In this document: one piece after another, positions 8,661 to 18,800 of the stretch | Layout: each line of letters begins with the position of its first letter | How positions within the stretch are numbered: the stretch's first letter is position 1 | NCBI GenBank assembly: GCA_016745315.1 | Contig: CP066886.1 | Span: 5,084,501-5,148,500 of the forward strand | Source: Arthrospira sp. PCC 9108 | GTDB taxonomy: Bacteria > Cyanobacteriota > Cyanobacteriia > Cyanobacteriales > Microcoleaceae | Length of the DNA stretch: 64,000 bases | Direction: 5' to 3' | Notes under the pieces: generated by a model | The model's database searches: none | Seen by the model: only the letters and a program-made list of their open reading frames with translations | Told to the model about the DNA's origin: nothing | Made by a program: the position numbers and the translations under genes

Positions 8661-11449
8661 TTACGCCACCGCTGGCTGAGGCTGAAACTGGAACATCGAG
8701 TAAATCACATTCCGGCGAATATCCGTCATCATATCCAGGAAAAGTTCGTAACCCTCCCGCTTGTACTCCACCAGCGGGTCTTTTTGACCATAGCCCCGCA
8801 GACCCACAGACTCCCGCAAAGCATCCATTTGTTGCAAATGCTCCCGCCACAGACTATCAATTTGTTGGAGAATAAAAAACCTTTCCGCATCCCGCATCAG
8901 TCCAGGGCGAATCTGATTTACCTGAGCCTCCTTAATATCATAAGCATTACGCAGTTGTTCATATAAGAAAGTCTTAATCTCCTCAACCGTCATATCAAAC
9001 AACTGTTCAGCAGCCAGATCCTTCAGTAAATAAACAAACTCCTTCACCTTAGCCACCAAAGTCTCAAGATCCCACTCTTCCGAAGGCAGATCCGGGTTAA
9101 TATAAGCCTCGACGATATCATCCATCGTCTTTTCCCCATACTTAATCACCTGTTCCTTGAGATCCTGACCCTCCAATACCCGGCGGCGTTCCGCATAAAT
9201 AGCCCGACGCTGATTATTCATCACCTCGTCGTACTCAAACACCTGCTTACGGATATCATAATAATAAGTCTCCACCTTTTTCTGGGCATTTTCCAGCGAT
9301 CGCGTCAACAACTTCGACTCAATAGGTAAATCCTCCTCCACCTGAAAAGCCGTCATCATCGCCGCCACCCGTTCACCACCAAAAATCCGCAGCAAATTAT
9401 CTTCCAGACTCAAAAAGAAGCGAGTCGAACCCGGGTCTCCCTGACGACCAGCCCTTCCCCGCAACTGGTTATCCACCCGACGGGACTCATGGCGTTCTGT
9501 ACCGATAACGTGCAATCCTCCCAGGGACACCACCTCATCATGTTCCTCATGAGTAAACACCTCATACTCAGCCACAATAGCCTGATAAACCTCCCGTATC
9601 CGCTGAACCACCACATCAGTAGTGGGAGCTTTTTCCGAGGCTACAGCTAGGATATCCTCAGCCTGGAGTTCAGGAACACTACGTTCCCCATACACCGACA
9701 CCGCAAAATCTACCGCCGATCGCAGTTTCTCCTGAGTATCTACCGACAACTCCGTGGGAAAAATTCCCGCCGCCACCTTCCAAACCTTCGGCTTATCAGC
9801 AGCAGCAAAACCCTGGGGCTTATTACGACGGGGACCCCCTCCGATTTGAGGGATAGCCAATTCTCGCTCATCTTGCGGTTTCACAATTCGGGGCATAAAA
9901 TACTCCCGTAACTTCAACCGCGCCATATAATCAGCATTACCCCCCAGGATAATATCAGTTCCTCGCCCCGCCATATTAGTAGCAATAGTCACAGCCCCTT
10001 TGCGACCAGCTTGCGCCACAATTTCCGATTCCCTTTCCACATTCTCCGGCTTCGCATTCAAAAGGTTATGGGGAACCTCCTGCTGTGATAACAAACCAGA
10101 AAGCAACTCCGATTTTTCTACGCTCGTAGTTCCCACCAATACAGGTCTACCCATATTGTGCATTTGGGCGCATTCAGTAGCGATCGCCAGCCATTTACCC
10201 TGCTCAGTTTTATAAACCATATCCGACAAATCCGCACGAGCCGTCGGTCGGTTAGTCGGAACCACCGTCACCTGCAAACTATAAATCTTCTCAATTTCCG
10301 CCTCCTCAGTTTTCGCCGTCCCCGTCATCCCCGACAACTTAGGATATAGCAAAAAGAAATTTTGATAAGTAATCGTCGCCAGAGTTTGAGTTTCCGGCTG
10401 AATTTCCACAGCTTCCTTAGCCTCAATCGCCTGGTGTAAGCCATCACTCCAACGGCGACCCTGCATTACCCGTCCCGTGAACTCGTCTACAATAACGACT
10501 TCATCATCCCGAACAATATAATTAACATCCTTGATAAACAATTCTTTTGCTTTCAACGCATTAAACACAAAATGCGCCCAAGGGTCATTAGGATCATACA
10601 AATCCTTAACCCCCAAAAACTCTTCCGCCGCCGCAAAACCCTCATCTGTCAGCAGAACATTACGCGCCTTCTCGTCCACCTCATAATGATCTTTATCCTT
10701 CTGTAGCCCCTTCGCCACCTCCGCCGCCCTCATATACTTCTCACTGGGACGTTCTACCTGACCAGAGATAATCAACGGAGTCCGCGCCTCATCAATTAGC
10801 ACCGAGTCCACTTCGTCAATAATGCAATAGTTGAAAGGACGCTGCACCACCTCTTCCATAGAGGTCGCCATATTATCGCGCAAATAGTCAAACCCCACCT
10901 CACTGTTAGTCGCGTAGGTGATATCACAGCTATAGTTCTTTTTCCGTTCCTCTGGACCCATCCCCTGCTGGATTAATCCCACACTCAACCCCAGAAAACG
11001 GTGTACCTGTCCCATCCACTCAGCATCACGACGGGCTAGATAATCATTAACCGTGATAATATGCACCCCGTGACCTGATAAACCATTCAGATAAGCCGGG
11101 AGGGTCGAAACCAGGGTTTTTCCTTCCCCCGTTTTCATCTCCGCAATTTCACCCTTATGTAAAATCATACCCCCCAGCACCTGAACATCAAAGTGCCGCA
11201 TCCCTAACACCCGTCGGGAAGCCTCCCTGACTACAGCAAAGGCTAACGGTAAAATTTCATCCAGGATTTGTTCCCTTTCCCCCGGTTTTGGGCTTTCGCC
11301 AACATCTCCTTAAACTCCCCAGTCTTCGCCTTTAGACCTTCATCCGAGAGCGATCGCACATCTTCCTCTAGGATATTAACATCCGTCACTACAGGCTGAT
11401 ATTTTTTGATTTTGCGGGCATTAGGATCGCCCAGCAGAGCTTTAAGCAT
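8661..11449 (-). CDS. secA: Preprotein translocase ATPase SecA (frameshifted in this sequence)
   Basis: SecA drives Sec-dependent protein export at the plasma and thylakoid membranes. The N-terminal piece (11449 to ~11290) reads MLKALLGDPNARKIKKYQPV. The frame then breaks in a CCGGGGGAAAGGG run near 11275-11290, and the rest continues as QILDEILPLAFAVVREASRR into GMRHFDVQVLGGM to the end at 8661. Restoring one base gives ~929 residues, the usual length. Visible motifs are Walker A GEGKTLVS, Walker B IIDEVDSVLIDEAR, the GRVMQGRRWSDGLHQAIEAKE preprotein-binding region, and motifs NMAGRGTDI and QLRGRAGRQGDPG. The cyanobacterial C-terminus lacks a zinc-binding tail. Because SecA is essential, the frameshift is almost certainly a sequence error. 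Confidence 0.95.
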
Positions 11450-11578
11450 AGCAATAACAGGATAATCTCAACACTACTTTCCTATCTAGTATAGGGTTTA
11501 TTCTTTACCATGAAACTCCCATACCCAGATATTTTGTCGGGCGATCGTATCCCCGTTGGTTTAGATTAGAATTACTGA

Positions 11579-12484
11579 TTGCCATCGCTTTTTATGTTTC
11601 CTGAGTATTTACCCCCACTGGCTGAACCACTCACCGAATTAACTTCTATCTCCCTCGCTCAAGCAATTATTGCTCAACCCGTAACCCTCCCTGCTGTCCC
11701 TCAACCCATCCTCACTACCTATGTCCGCCAAGGAAACCGACAGCCTCTGCCTCCCATTCTACTCCTACACGGTTTTGATAGTTCCGTCCTAGAGTTTCGC
11801 CGACTCTTACCACTATTAGCTAATACCACCGAAACCTGGGCCGTCGATCTATTCGGCTTTGGCTTTACACAGCGATCGCCTTATTTAACCGTTAATCCTA
11901 CTCATATCTTAGCCCATCTCTACGCCTTCTGGCAATCTACCATCAATCAACCAGTTATCTTAGTTGGCGCTTCTATGGGAGGCGCTACCGCCATCGACTT
12001 TACCCTCAATCATCCCCAAGCCGTACAATCTCTAGTCCTTATTGATAGTGCCGGAATCAATAAAGGTCCTATCGCTGGCAAGTTTTTATTTCCACCCTTC
12101 GACTATCTCGCCACCGAATTTCTGCGACAACCTAAAGTTCGCCAAAGTATCAGCGAAAACGCCTATTTTGACAAAAGCCTCGCCTCCCGTGATGCTCAGT
12201 TATGCGCGGCGTGGCATCTACAATCACCATTATGGAATCGCGGTTTAATTGAGTTTACCAAAAGTGGCGGTTATGGTGCTTTTGGCGATCGCTTAAATAC
12301 TATTCAACAACCCACCTTAATTTTATGGGGCAAAAATGACAAAATCTTGGGAACCAAAGATGCCCATAAATTCCGAACCGCTATCCCTAACAGTCAACTT
12401 ATCTGGATTGACAAATGCGGTCATGTTCCCCACCTCGAACAACCACAAATTACCGCCAATCAAATACTCGAATTTGTCAATTAG
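11579..12484 (+). CDS. Alpha/beta-hydrolase
   Basis: Up to 301 residues from a TTG; an ATG at 11594 is an equally good start. The fold is recognisable by the oxyanion-region LLLHGFDSS, the nucleophile elbow GASMGGATA (Ser), an acid in LILWGKNDKI and the catalytic His in IDKCGHVPHLEQP. It probably hydrolyses a small ester, amide or C-C bond; the substrate cannot be read from sequence. The first ~40 residues are a Pro-rich lead-in, which may anchor or simply extend the cap. It is divergent from secA across ~130 bases. Directly after its stop come the 107-bp repeats. Confidence 0.87.
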   Translation: MPSLFMFPEYLPPLAEPLTELTSISLAQAIIAQPVTLPAVPQPILTTYVRQGNRQPLPPILLLHGFDSSVLEFRRLLPLLANTTETWAVDLFGFGFTQRSPYLTVNPTHILAHLYAFWQSTINQPVILVGASMGGATAIDFTLNHPQAVQSLVLIDSAGINKGPIAGKFLFPPFDYLATEFLRQPKVRQSISENAYFDKSLASRDAQLCAAWHLQSPLWNRGLIEFTKSGGYGAFGDRLNTIQQPTLILWGKNDKILGTKDAHKFRTAIPNSQLIWIDKCGHVPHLEQPQITANQILEFVN

Positions 12485-12485
12485 C

Positions 12486-13160
12486 CACCCTCTCCCCCGC
12501 CCCCGCCTCATTCCCCCCAACCCTTGACAACTACCCTCCCCATCAGTTACCATATTATTTTGGGGGTTACATCGCTATACACTTGATTTTTTATTCAACA
12601 CTTGCGGCCGCGCCTCATTTCCCCCAACCCTTGACAATTCCCCTCCCCATCAGTTACCCTATTCTTATAGGCTTTACACGGATATACACTTGATTTTTTA
12701 TTCAACACTCCGTCCGCGCCTCATTTCCGCCCAACCCTTGACAATTCCCCTCCCCATCAGTTACCCTATTCTTATAGGCCTTACACGGATATACACTTGA
12801 TTTTTTATTCAACACTCCGTCCGCGCCTCATTTCCGCCCAACCCTTGACAATTCCCCTCCCTATCAGTTATCATGTTCTTGTGGGGGTTACATGGCTATA
12901 CGCTTGATTTTTTATTCAACATGATGAGCGATCGCCTCATTTCCGCCAACCCTTGACAATTCCCCTCCCCATCAGTTACCCTATTCTTATAGGCTTTACA
13001 CGGATATACACTTGATTTTTTATTCAACACTCCGGCCGCGCCTCATTTCCGCCCAACCCTTGACAATTCCCCTCCCTATCAGTTATCATGTTCTTGTGGG
13101 GGTTACATGGCTATACGCTTGATTTTTTATTCAACATGATGAGCGATCGCCTCTATTCAA
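12486..13160. repeat. Array of six ~107-bp tandem repeats (cluster 1)
   Basis: A unit of 107-108 bases recurs with the landmark TTGATTTTTTATTCAACA at 12583, 12690, 12797, 12904, 13012 and 13119. Each unit also holds a GC-rich spacer, CGCCTCATTTC, an AACCCTTGACAATTCCCCTC segment, ATCAGTTA(C/T)C and a variable ending. Two sub-types alternate: one ending in CTTATAGG(C) TTACACGG, the other in CTTGTGGGGGTTACATGG followed by ATGATGAGCGATCGCC. The same unit recurs in clusters at 16.4 and 17.4 kb. Units are adjacent without spacers, so this is not a CRISPR. Short open frames across it look like shadows. The function is unknown. Confidence 0.9.
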
Positions 13161-13173
13161 TAAGATGTCCTAG

Positions 13174-13244
13174 CAGTTTTGGTAGAAAATACAGCCGGAG
13201 GGAAAGGACTCTGAGGAGAACACCGGCTTTCTATTCTAGTGGAA
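13174..13244 (+). pseudogene. Orphan 5' fragment of the MBL-fold hydrolase gene
   Basis: About 70 bases closely match the start of the intact gene at 16592 (compare TTTTGGTAGAAAATACAGCC here with 16619 onward). The match carries point changes, including a TGA in place of a Leu codon, and lacks the start codon. It follows the last repeat of cluster 1 exactly as the intact gene follows cluster 2. This suggests the repeat-plus-gene-start segment was duplicated when the restriction-modification cassette arrived. Confidence 0.75.
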
Positions 13245-13252
13245 TTAGAATT

Positions 13253-14707
13253 TTATTCTAAATCGGAGGTATAACTATCATTCTGGGCGAACGCATCGGC
13301 ATCTAGTTCTAATACTTCGATCGCCTTCGTTTTCACTCCGATTCCATATTCTATCAGCAGATCCAGCAGTTTTTCTCCGTTGATTAACGTGATCGGCGGC
13401 GCACCCGGGGCGAACGCCACCTCCACCGTCCCCTTGGAAAAATCGCTCGTGGTGATAATCGTACCCCGCACCGCTTGAAACCGATACAAACACCCCCGCA
13501 AAGCATCCAAAACCGGCCTTTGAATGTTCCCCTGTTGCCTCTTCACCTGCACCACTTCCCGCACCGAAGTGATCCCCAGTTCAATATCCGCGACCACATC
13601 GACCCCCTTATCATTCGTCGGTGATGTCACCTCCACATTTTGATAATTCATCGCCTCCAACAATTGTTTGATCAAATATTCAAACGCCGTCGGAGCCATC
13701 GTTGAGAGGATTTCTTGAATGCTTGATCTGACCGAGGCTTTCTGCTCTTTAACCAGGGTCAAAATTTCCTGTACCGTCCCTCCGCCGTCGAGTTCTTCAT
13801 CGCCTCCCGAATCTTTTAAATAATTCAAACCCGCGTCGGTAATGCTGTAGGTCGTCCCCGTTTTGATCAATAATTCGCGATCGGCCAAATTGTAAAGCCG
13901 CCGCCACAGCGTATCTTTGATGGTGCTGTCCGTGCCGAATTGGGAGCAACGCTTGAGATAGTCCGACCAATCGGGTACAAAATCTCCGCGACGACCTCCC
14001 CCTTTTTCAGCCACCACACTTAGTAATTTTAATAAGCCTTCCCCCTCGTCAATTTGTTTTTCAACCTCTCCCAAGGGATGGCAGATAAAATCCTGTCCCG
14101 CATCAGTTAATAAAACTTTCCCCCCTGAATCTTCTTCCAGCAACTGATAGGTTCGAGATAGGAGCCAGTGTCCGTAAACGTGACGAGGGTTAAGCTGGCG
14201 ATCGCTTCCCGTCCAAATCGCCTCCGCCAGTTCTCGATTTTCCCCTTCCAAGCGTTCCGATATCCAGCGTTCTGGATTCGTCCAATCTACCGGATTTTGC
14301 AGGGTTCCCGACAGACTCATGATCGCCGATCTCAGCCCCGTGATTTGCGCGCGATCGCGTCCGTTCCAAATCGGTAAAATCAATCTCAATTCCGAATAGG
14401 TCGGAAAGTGGGAAACTTTGACCCGGGTTTCGTTTCGCGGGTCTAATGTCGCCGAATTAGATTCGGAATCTATCGAGGTTACATCCCATTTTCTCAACCC
14501 AAAAACCCCGCGATTGACCCTCACGAAGCGGCTGAGATCCCCCTTCTGTTTGATTTCCACCGCAATGATGGCGTTGAGCGTGGCTTCCGGACTTTTGCCG
14601 TTCGTTTGAATTAAATTCCGTGCGATCGCAATTTGAGCAATTTTGCGATAGTGCAGGGGAGAGCCAACATCTTCTAAAACTTGAATGGCAGCATCGGCGA
14701 AGGACAT
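13253..14707 (-). CDS. Mrr-like restriction endonuclease with N-terminal HARE-HTH-like domain
   Basis: 484 residues. Residues 1-75 (start MSFADAAIQVLEDVGSPLHY) resemble a HARE-HTH/winged-helix domain, a DNA-sensing module often fused to restriction enzymes. The middle looks like a further winged-helix region. Residues ~335-455 form an Mrr_cat nuclease: AFEYLIKQLLEAMNY, then KGVDVVADIE with the catalytic Asp, then VVQVKRQQG with the Q-x-K pair, then TIITTSDFSKGTVE. It is divergent from the methyltransferase at 14920 across 212 bases, so the two probably form an R-M system. The methylation state it recognises cannot be told. It sits inside a cassette flanked by the 107-bp repeats, consistent with transfer. 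Confidence 0.85.
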   Translation of the reverse strand: MSFADAAIQVLEDVGSPLHYRKIAQIAIARNLIQTNGKSPEATLNAIIAVEIKQKGDLSRFVRVNRGVFGLRKWDVTSIDSESNSATLDPRNETRVKVSHFPTYSELRLILPIWNGRDRAQITGLRSAIMSLSGTLQNPVDWTNPERWISERLEGENRELAEAIWTGSDRQLNPRHVYGHWLLSRTYQLLEEDSGGKVLLTDAGQDFICHPLGEVEKQIDEGEGLLKLLSVVAEKGGGRRGDFVPDWSDYLKRCSQFGTDSTIKDTLWRRLYNLADRELLIKTGTTYSITDAGLNYLKDSGGDEELDGGGTVQEILTLVKEQKASVRSSIQEILSTMAPTAFEYLIKQLLEAMNYQNVEVTSPTNDKGVDVVADIELGITSVREVVQVKRQQGNIQRPVLDALRGCLYRFQAVRGTIITTSDFSKGTVEVAFAPGAPPITLINGEKLLDLLIEYGIGVKTKAIEVLELDADAFAQNDSYTSDLE

Positions 14708-14919
14708 AGGAATAGTTAAAAATCAGAAATCATCAATTTTGTCACATCTAAAACAACCCGATTAGGCGAGATCTCCAATTAAAAGGACAACTCGATCCGC
14801 AATGGGGAGATGTTGTTGCCCCGTCTCAAGTATAATATGAAAGGGGCACCCACCACCCTTGCCCCCCACTTCAATCATTCCTTAGATCGCCAAATATTCC
14901 CAGATGGGATAAAGTATAG

Positions 14920-16044
14920 ATGTTTAGCCTGTTTGTGAAACCTAATGAAAGATACATGGGTCTATCTGAGCCGTACCATAAGCTGCCAACCACAAACAAA
15001 AATAAAGCAACCAGTACCGTCGGACGTAGCAAATCCGTTCAACTTGACCAACCACTCACCTTTTCAAGCTGGAGTAACAACACTGTCAGTTTAAATCTTG
15101 GTGATAGTGCCGAATATTATCAGTCTTGGGACAATCCCACAGTCATTGTATCAGATGGAGCCTACGGTATTTTAGGCTTTCAAGGTGATACATCCGATCA
15201 TCTCGATTTGCCCCAATGGTATGAACCCCATATCGCAGCTTGGTCAAAGTTCGCATTGCCCAGTACAACCCTCTGGTTTTGGAATTCCGAAATTGGATGG
15301 GCTGTCGTACATCCAATCCTTGAGAAATTTGGTTGGCGCTATGTCAACTGCAATATATGGAATAAGGGAAAAGCTCATATTGCCGGGAATGTCAATACAG
15401 AAAAAATCAGACGTTTTCCTGTGGTAACAGAAGTTTGTGTTCAATATGTCAGAGAAGTTAAATTCGATGACTTAACCTTGAAAGAATGGTTACGAAAAGA
15501 ATGGTTGCGATCGGGTTTACCTTTACGCAAAGCCAATCTGGCCTGTGGTGTGGCAGATGCAGCAACGAGAAAGTATTTCGACCAAGGGCATTTATGGTAT
15601 TTTCCCCCACCCGATATGTTTGAGAAATTAGTTCGCTATGCCAACCAATATGGGAAACCCGAGGGAAAGCCTTATTTTTCTGTAGATGGCCTACATCCTT
15701 TGACCGCTCAAGAATGGGGGAAAATGCGTTCCCAATTTCGATGTCCTCACGGTTTTACCAATGTTTGGCAGCGATCGGCTTTACGGAATAACGAACGAAT
15801 AAAAACCCCCAACGGTAAAGCCGTCCATTTGAATCAAAAGCCCCTCGACCTCATGCAGCTAATTATTCAAGCTTCCAGTCAGGAACAGGATGTAATTTGG
15901 GAACCATTTGGCGGACTGTTTAGTGCATCTTTGGCTGCTAACATACTTAACCGCAAAGCTTTCGCTTGTGAAATTGACGAAACTTATTTCTATTATGGAG
16001 TGAAACGATTTAGTCAAGTATTTTATCAATCTTCTCTTCTGTAA
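14920..16044 (+). CDS. DNA methyltransferase (N4-cytosine/N6-adenine type) of the R-M pair
   Basis: 374 residues. The catalytic motif IV appears as VSDGAYGILGFQGDTSDHL near residues 84-102, a variant of (D/S)PPY seen in some cyanobacterial methylases. The SAM-binding FxGxG-like motif is C-terminal (WEPFGGLFSASLAANILNRK, then FACEID), which gives a beta-class circular order. A central WNSEIGWAV segment and a likely target-recognition region (~170-270) lie between. It presumably protects host DNA from the divergent Mrr-like enzyme. The ATG at 14920 is the first in frame; ATG at 14956 is an alternative. The target sequence is unknown. Confidence 0.83.
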   Translation: MFSLFVKPNERYMGLSEPYHKLPTTNKNKATSTVGRSKSVQLDQPLTFSSWSNNTVSLNLGDSAEYYQSWDNPTVIVSDGAYGILGFQGDTSDHLDLPQWYEPHIAAWSKFALPSTTLWFWNSEIGWAVVHPILEKFGWRYVNCNIWNKGKAHIAGNVNTEKIRRFPVVTEVCVQYVREVKFDDLTLKEWLRKEWLRSGLPLRKANLACGVADAATRKYFDQGHLWYFPPPDMFEKLVRYANQYGKPEGKPYFSVDGLHPLTAQEWGKMRSQFRCPHGFTNVWQRSALRNNERIKTPNGKAVHLNQKPLDLMQLIIQASSQEQDVIWEPFGGLFSASLAANILNRKAFACEIDETYFYYGVKRFSQVFYQSSLL

Positions 16045-16234
16045 TTCCCAGATATCTGATCAAGGCAGATTTCATCGACTCATCTCGCCGACTCGACAAA
16101 AGTTTTTTCCATTGATAAATTTCCACTCCAAAACATTCAGTTTTATAAACACGCTCCTTAAAACTTTCAATTTCTGGATGCACGATTCTGTCCATTTTGG
16201 CAAAGTTCGTGTCCAAACTGCCGAAAAACATCAT
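16010..16234 (-). CDS. Small hypothetical ORF overlapping the methyltransferase end
   Basis: 74 codons on the opposite strand, overlapping the last 35 bases of the methyltransferase. The product is charged, with a helical C-terminus ending GITEEKIDKILD. I do not recognise it. It could be a remnant of a larger R-M accessory gene (its upstream part would be cut by the adjoining repeat cluster) or a chance frame. The region from 16235 to 16420 shows no gene. Confidence 0.3.
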   Translation of the reverse strand: MMFFGSLDTNFAKMDRIVHPEIESFKERVYKTECFGVEIYQWKKLLSSRRDESMKSALIRYLGITEEKIDKILD

Positions 16235-16420
16235 ATTCTCGACTAAACGTAGACTTCATCGTGCATTATTTAGCATGGTATTCACACAAATCAGAATAAA
16301 CCCATCATAGGATAATCCCAAAATAGGATTTTCCGAATCCGCCCATCATTCATTCTCAGATGTAATAATCCCGCCTTTGAGTCACTCGACTTGACTACCT
16401 AAGTGTCAAACTACGGCAAG

Positions 16421-16575
16421 TTGATTTTTTGTTCAACACTTGCGGCCGCGCCTCATTTCCCCCAACCCTTGACAATTCCCCTCCCTATCAGTTATCATGT
16501 TCTTGTGGGGGTTACATGGCTATACGCTTGATTTTTTATTCAACATGATGAGCGATCACCTCTATTAAATACATA
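16421..16575. repeat. 107-bp repeat, cluster 2 (about 1.5 units)
   Basis: Landmarks at 16421 (a G variant, TTGATTTTTTGTTCAACA) and 16528, 107 bases apart. The cluster ends with ATGATGAGCGATCACC just before the MBL gene start, matching the end of cluster 1 before the orphan MBL fragment. Confidence 0.85.
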
Positions 16576-16591
16576 TCCTGCCAGAGGAAAT

Positions 16592-17425
16592 ATGATTCAA
16601 CAACTTACCATTACAGTTTTGGTAGAAAATACAGCCGGCGGGAAAGGACTCTTAGGAGAACACGGGCTTTCTATTCTAGTGGAAGCCGACACCTACAAAC
16701 TGTTATTTGATACCGGACAGGGAAACACTCTCAACCACAATGCGCGCCAACTAGGAATCAACCTACATGATATAGATGCGATCGCTCTGAGTCATGGTCA
16801 CTATGACCATACCGGCGGCTTACCATCAATACTCAAAATAACCCAGAATCCAGTTTTATACCTACATCCAGCCGCCATTACCCCCAAATATAGCCCCAGA
16901 GGCGAAATTGGTTCCCCCATTCAAGATGAAAATATCCTCACAACCCATACCAGCAAAATAGTGTGGACAGAAACCCCCACGGAAATCATACCCGGAATGG
17001 GACTAACCGGAACCATCCCCCGCCACCATCCCCTCGAAGATACAGGGGGAGACTTTTGGATCGATGCTAACCACCAGACCATAGACACTCTACCTGATGA
17101 TCAGGCTCTATTTATCCAAACCCCTCCAGGATTAGTTGTAATCTTAGGTTGCGCCCATTCTGGAACTATTAACACCCTAGACTATATTGCCCAAATCTGC
17201 CCACAGGATAAAATTTATGCCGTCATAGGAGGTATGCACCTGTTAAAGGCTAACCCAGAGCGCCTCGAAGCTACCGCCGCCCAATTAAAGCATTATCAAG
17301 TCCAACTACTAGGCGCTAATCACTGTACAGGCATTAATGCGATCGCCCATCTTTGGCATCATCTTGGATGTAGCATTGATGTTCGCGTAGGAACCCGCCT
17401 GCAATTCGGAACCAACACCCCATAA
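16592..17425 (+). CDS. Metallo-beta-lactamase-fold hydrolase
   Basis: 277 residues. The metal-binding signature is SHGHYDHTGG (residues ~69-78), with further ligands in LGCAHSGTINTL and GGMHLL and a final NHCTG. This order matches the MBL subgroup annotated near 7,8-dihydropterin-6-methyl-4-(ribofuranosyl)aminobenzene-5'-phosphate synthase, but the name says little about the true substrate. It is cytosolic. The N-terminus (TITVLVENTAGGKGLLGEHG) is family-like, which supports the ATG at 16592. The gene is bracketed by 107-bp repeat clusters on both sides, and a fragment of its 5' end lies at 13.2 kb. Confidence 0.85.
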   Translation: MIQQLTITVLVENTAGGKGLLGEHGLSILVEADTYKLLFDTGQGNTLNHNARQLGINLHDIDAIALSHGHYDHTGGLPSILKITQNPVLYLHPAAITPKYSPRGEIGSPIQDENILTTHTSKIVWTETPTEIIPGMGLTGTIPRHHPLEDTGGDFWIDANHQTIDTLPDDQALFIQTPPGLVVILGCAHSGTINTLDYIAQICPQDKIYAVIGGMHLLKANPERLEATAAQLKHYQVQLLGANHCTGINAIAHLWHHLGCSIDVRVGTRLQFGTNTP

Positions 17426-17429
17426 CCTC

Positions 17430-17700
17430 CCACGCCGAAAAATTGATTTTTTATTCAACAATCTCGGCCGCGCCTCATTTCCCGCCAACCCTTGACAATT
17501 CCCCTCCCTATCAGTTATCATATTCTTGTGGGGGTTGCATGGCTATACGCTTGATTTTTTATTCAACAATCTCGGCCGCGCCTCATTTCCCCCAACCGTT
17601 GACAATTACCCTCCCCATCAGTTACCATATTCTTGTGGGGGTTACATGGCTATATGCTTGATTTTTTATTCAACATAATGAGCGATCGCCTCTATTCAGG
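17430..17700. repeat. 107-bp repeat, cluster 3 (about 2.3 units)
   Basis: Landmarks at 17442, 17551 and 17659. The last unit ends ATAATGAGCGATCGCCTC, then GATGATCAACAACTTTTGAG, which again resembles the first codons of the MBL gene (ATGATTCAACAACTTACC). So the array and the MBL start seem to have been copied together a third time. Confidence 0.8.
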
Positions 17701-17731
17701 GGATGATCAACAACTTTTGAGCGGGAATTTT

Positions 17732-18565
17732 TCATTCTCCCCCTAACAACCAAAAACCCGTATAAGTTACCCCAGAATCATCAGGTTGAACCAAGAGAAA
17801 ATGTAATCCCTTAGCCAAGCGTTTACGAGTCTCAAACATCCGCGCCGCCTGAGCCACATCATCATCATCAAAAGTAGCAACTACCCAACGATCGCTCAAT
17901 CCCGCCTCTAAAATCAAGCCATCAGGCTGTCCGGGGATATAATTAAAACCGACAGGTTTAACCGACTGTAACCATCTAGCCAAGCCCATAGACTGGCGAC
18001 CGCCATCAATAACCACCCCAGAAATAGCAACAGTAGAAGCCAGACCCAAATTCAGGGGTAGTAAAATTGATGGCATATCCAAAATAGGAATAGGGCGATC
18101 GCCAAAGACCTCCTGAAGGTCTCCCGCTGGAAGAGTCGCAAACCGCCAGCGATCGCCCCAGAGATTTTCCGGTAGAGGTAAAGGGGGTAATTTATCAATA
18201 GCCAAAGGATCATAATTCTGGCCAGTATAACCCGTCATTTGGGGATAAATTAACATCATCTCAGCCAGCAATTTTTTTAAACCCAGCGTCCGACGAGTCG
18301 CCTGGACAGTCACCCCCAACTGTTTACCCACCACCTCAAAGAGACTCAAACAAGCAGGTCGAAACACCTGAATAATATCAGGTTGATCAGTCACAAACAT
18401 CTCTTTTAACTGGTTAAGTAACCAAGTCGAGTTAGCCTCCGACTGAGGACAAGTCGCCACCAATAGGCGATCGCCTAATTGATCACAGACTAACAGTTCC
18501 CACAAAGGCTGTCCCCTCTCATCCTCAAGAGGACGGCGATAAAAATCAGCTTGCCATATTCGCAT
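17732..18565 (-). CDS. Tab2/Atab2-like RNA-binding protein (DUF1092)
   Basis: 277 residues. The N-terminus MRIWQADFYRRPLEDERGQP and the C-terminus GLHFLLVQPDDSGVTYTGFW are hallmarks of the Tab2/Atab2 family. This family is restricted to oxygenic phototrophs, where the chloroplast members bind the psaB leader and support photosystem translation. In cyanobacteria the direct target is less clear. It is full-length with no membrane segment. Its 3' side faces the third 107-bp repeat cluster. Upstream is the remnant of the IS-split DUF4870 gene on the same strand. Confidence 0.85.
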   Translation of the reverse strand: MRIWQADFYRRPLEDERGQPLWELLVCDQLGDRLLVATCPQSEANSTWLLNQLKEMFVTDQPDIIQVFRPACLSLFEVVGKQLGVTVQATRRTLGLKKLLAEMMLIYPQMTGYTGQNYDPLAIDKLPPLPLPENLWGDRWRFATLPAGDLQEVFGDRPIPILDMPSILLPLNLGLASTVAISGVVIDGGRQSMGLARWLQSVKPVGFNYIPGQPDGLILEAGLSDRWVVATFDDDDVAQAARMFETRKRLAKGLHFLLVQPDDSGVTYTGFWLLGGE

Positions 18566-18705
18566 AACAAATCAAGCCATTAGTGAATCATTTAATAAAT
18601 CTTAAAGTCAAAGGATAGCGATATCTGATACCCTCATTAGCTTTGCTGGCCGCCACAATAGTAAAAATTAAATCAAACAACAACACCGCAAATAGCAGAG
18701 GAATC

Positions 18706-18800
18706 CCAAGTGAACTACCCCACCCTGCCGCCCTAGAGGATGGGGCTTCCTAATTCAACGGGAACTGCATCTAACAAAACCGATGTTTTGCCAGGTTGTC
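18706..18800 (-). ncRNA. Probable omega (guide) RNA region at the right end of the IS
   Basis: In TnpB elements the guide RNA is transcribed from the 3' end of tnpB across the right end, with the guide derived from flanking DNA. Here the end of tnpB plus the hairpin at 18718-18745 occupy that position. The guide would be read from the DUF4870 sequence just below 18706. The exact boundaries are inferred. Confidence 0.45.

Noticed and set aside
8661..8966. Plus-strand frames inside secA (8550-8966, 10000-10349)
   Set aside because: Frame shadows of the SecA coding sequence with atypical composition.
11243..11449. Separate 68-residue gene upstream of a short SecA
   Set aside because: It is the SecA N-terminus; restoring one base joins it to the rest at normal length.
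12336..12693. Short frames across and beside the 107-bp repeats
   Set aside because: They follow the repeat period and have Pro/Ser/Tyr-biased products without family features. Most likely non-coding.
12486..13160. CRISPR array
   Set aside because: Units are ~107 bases and adjacent, with no constant-repeat/variable-spacer alternation and no cas genes nearby.
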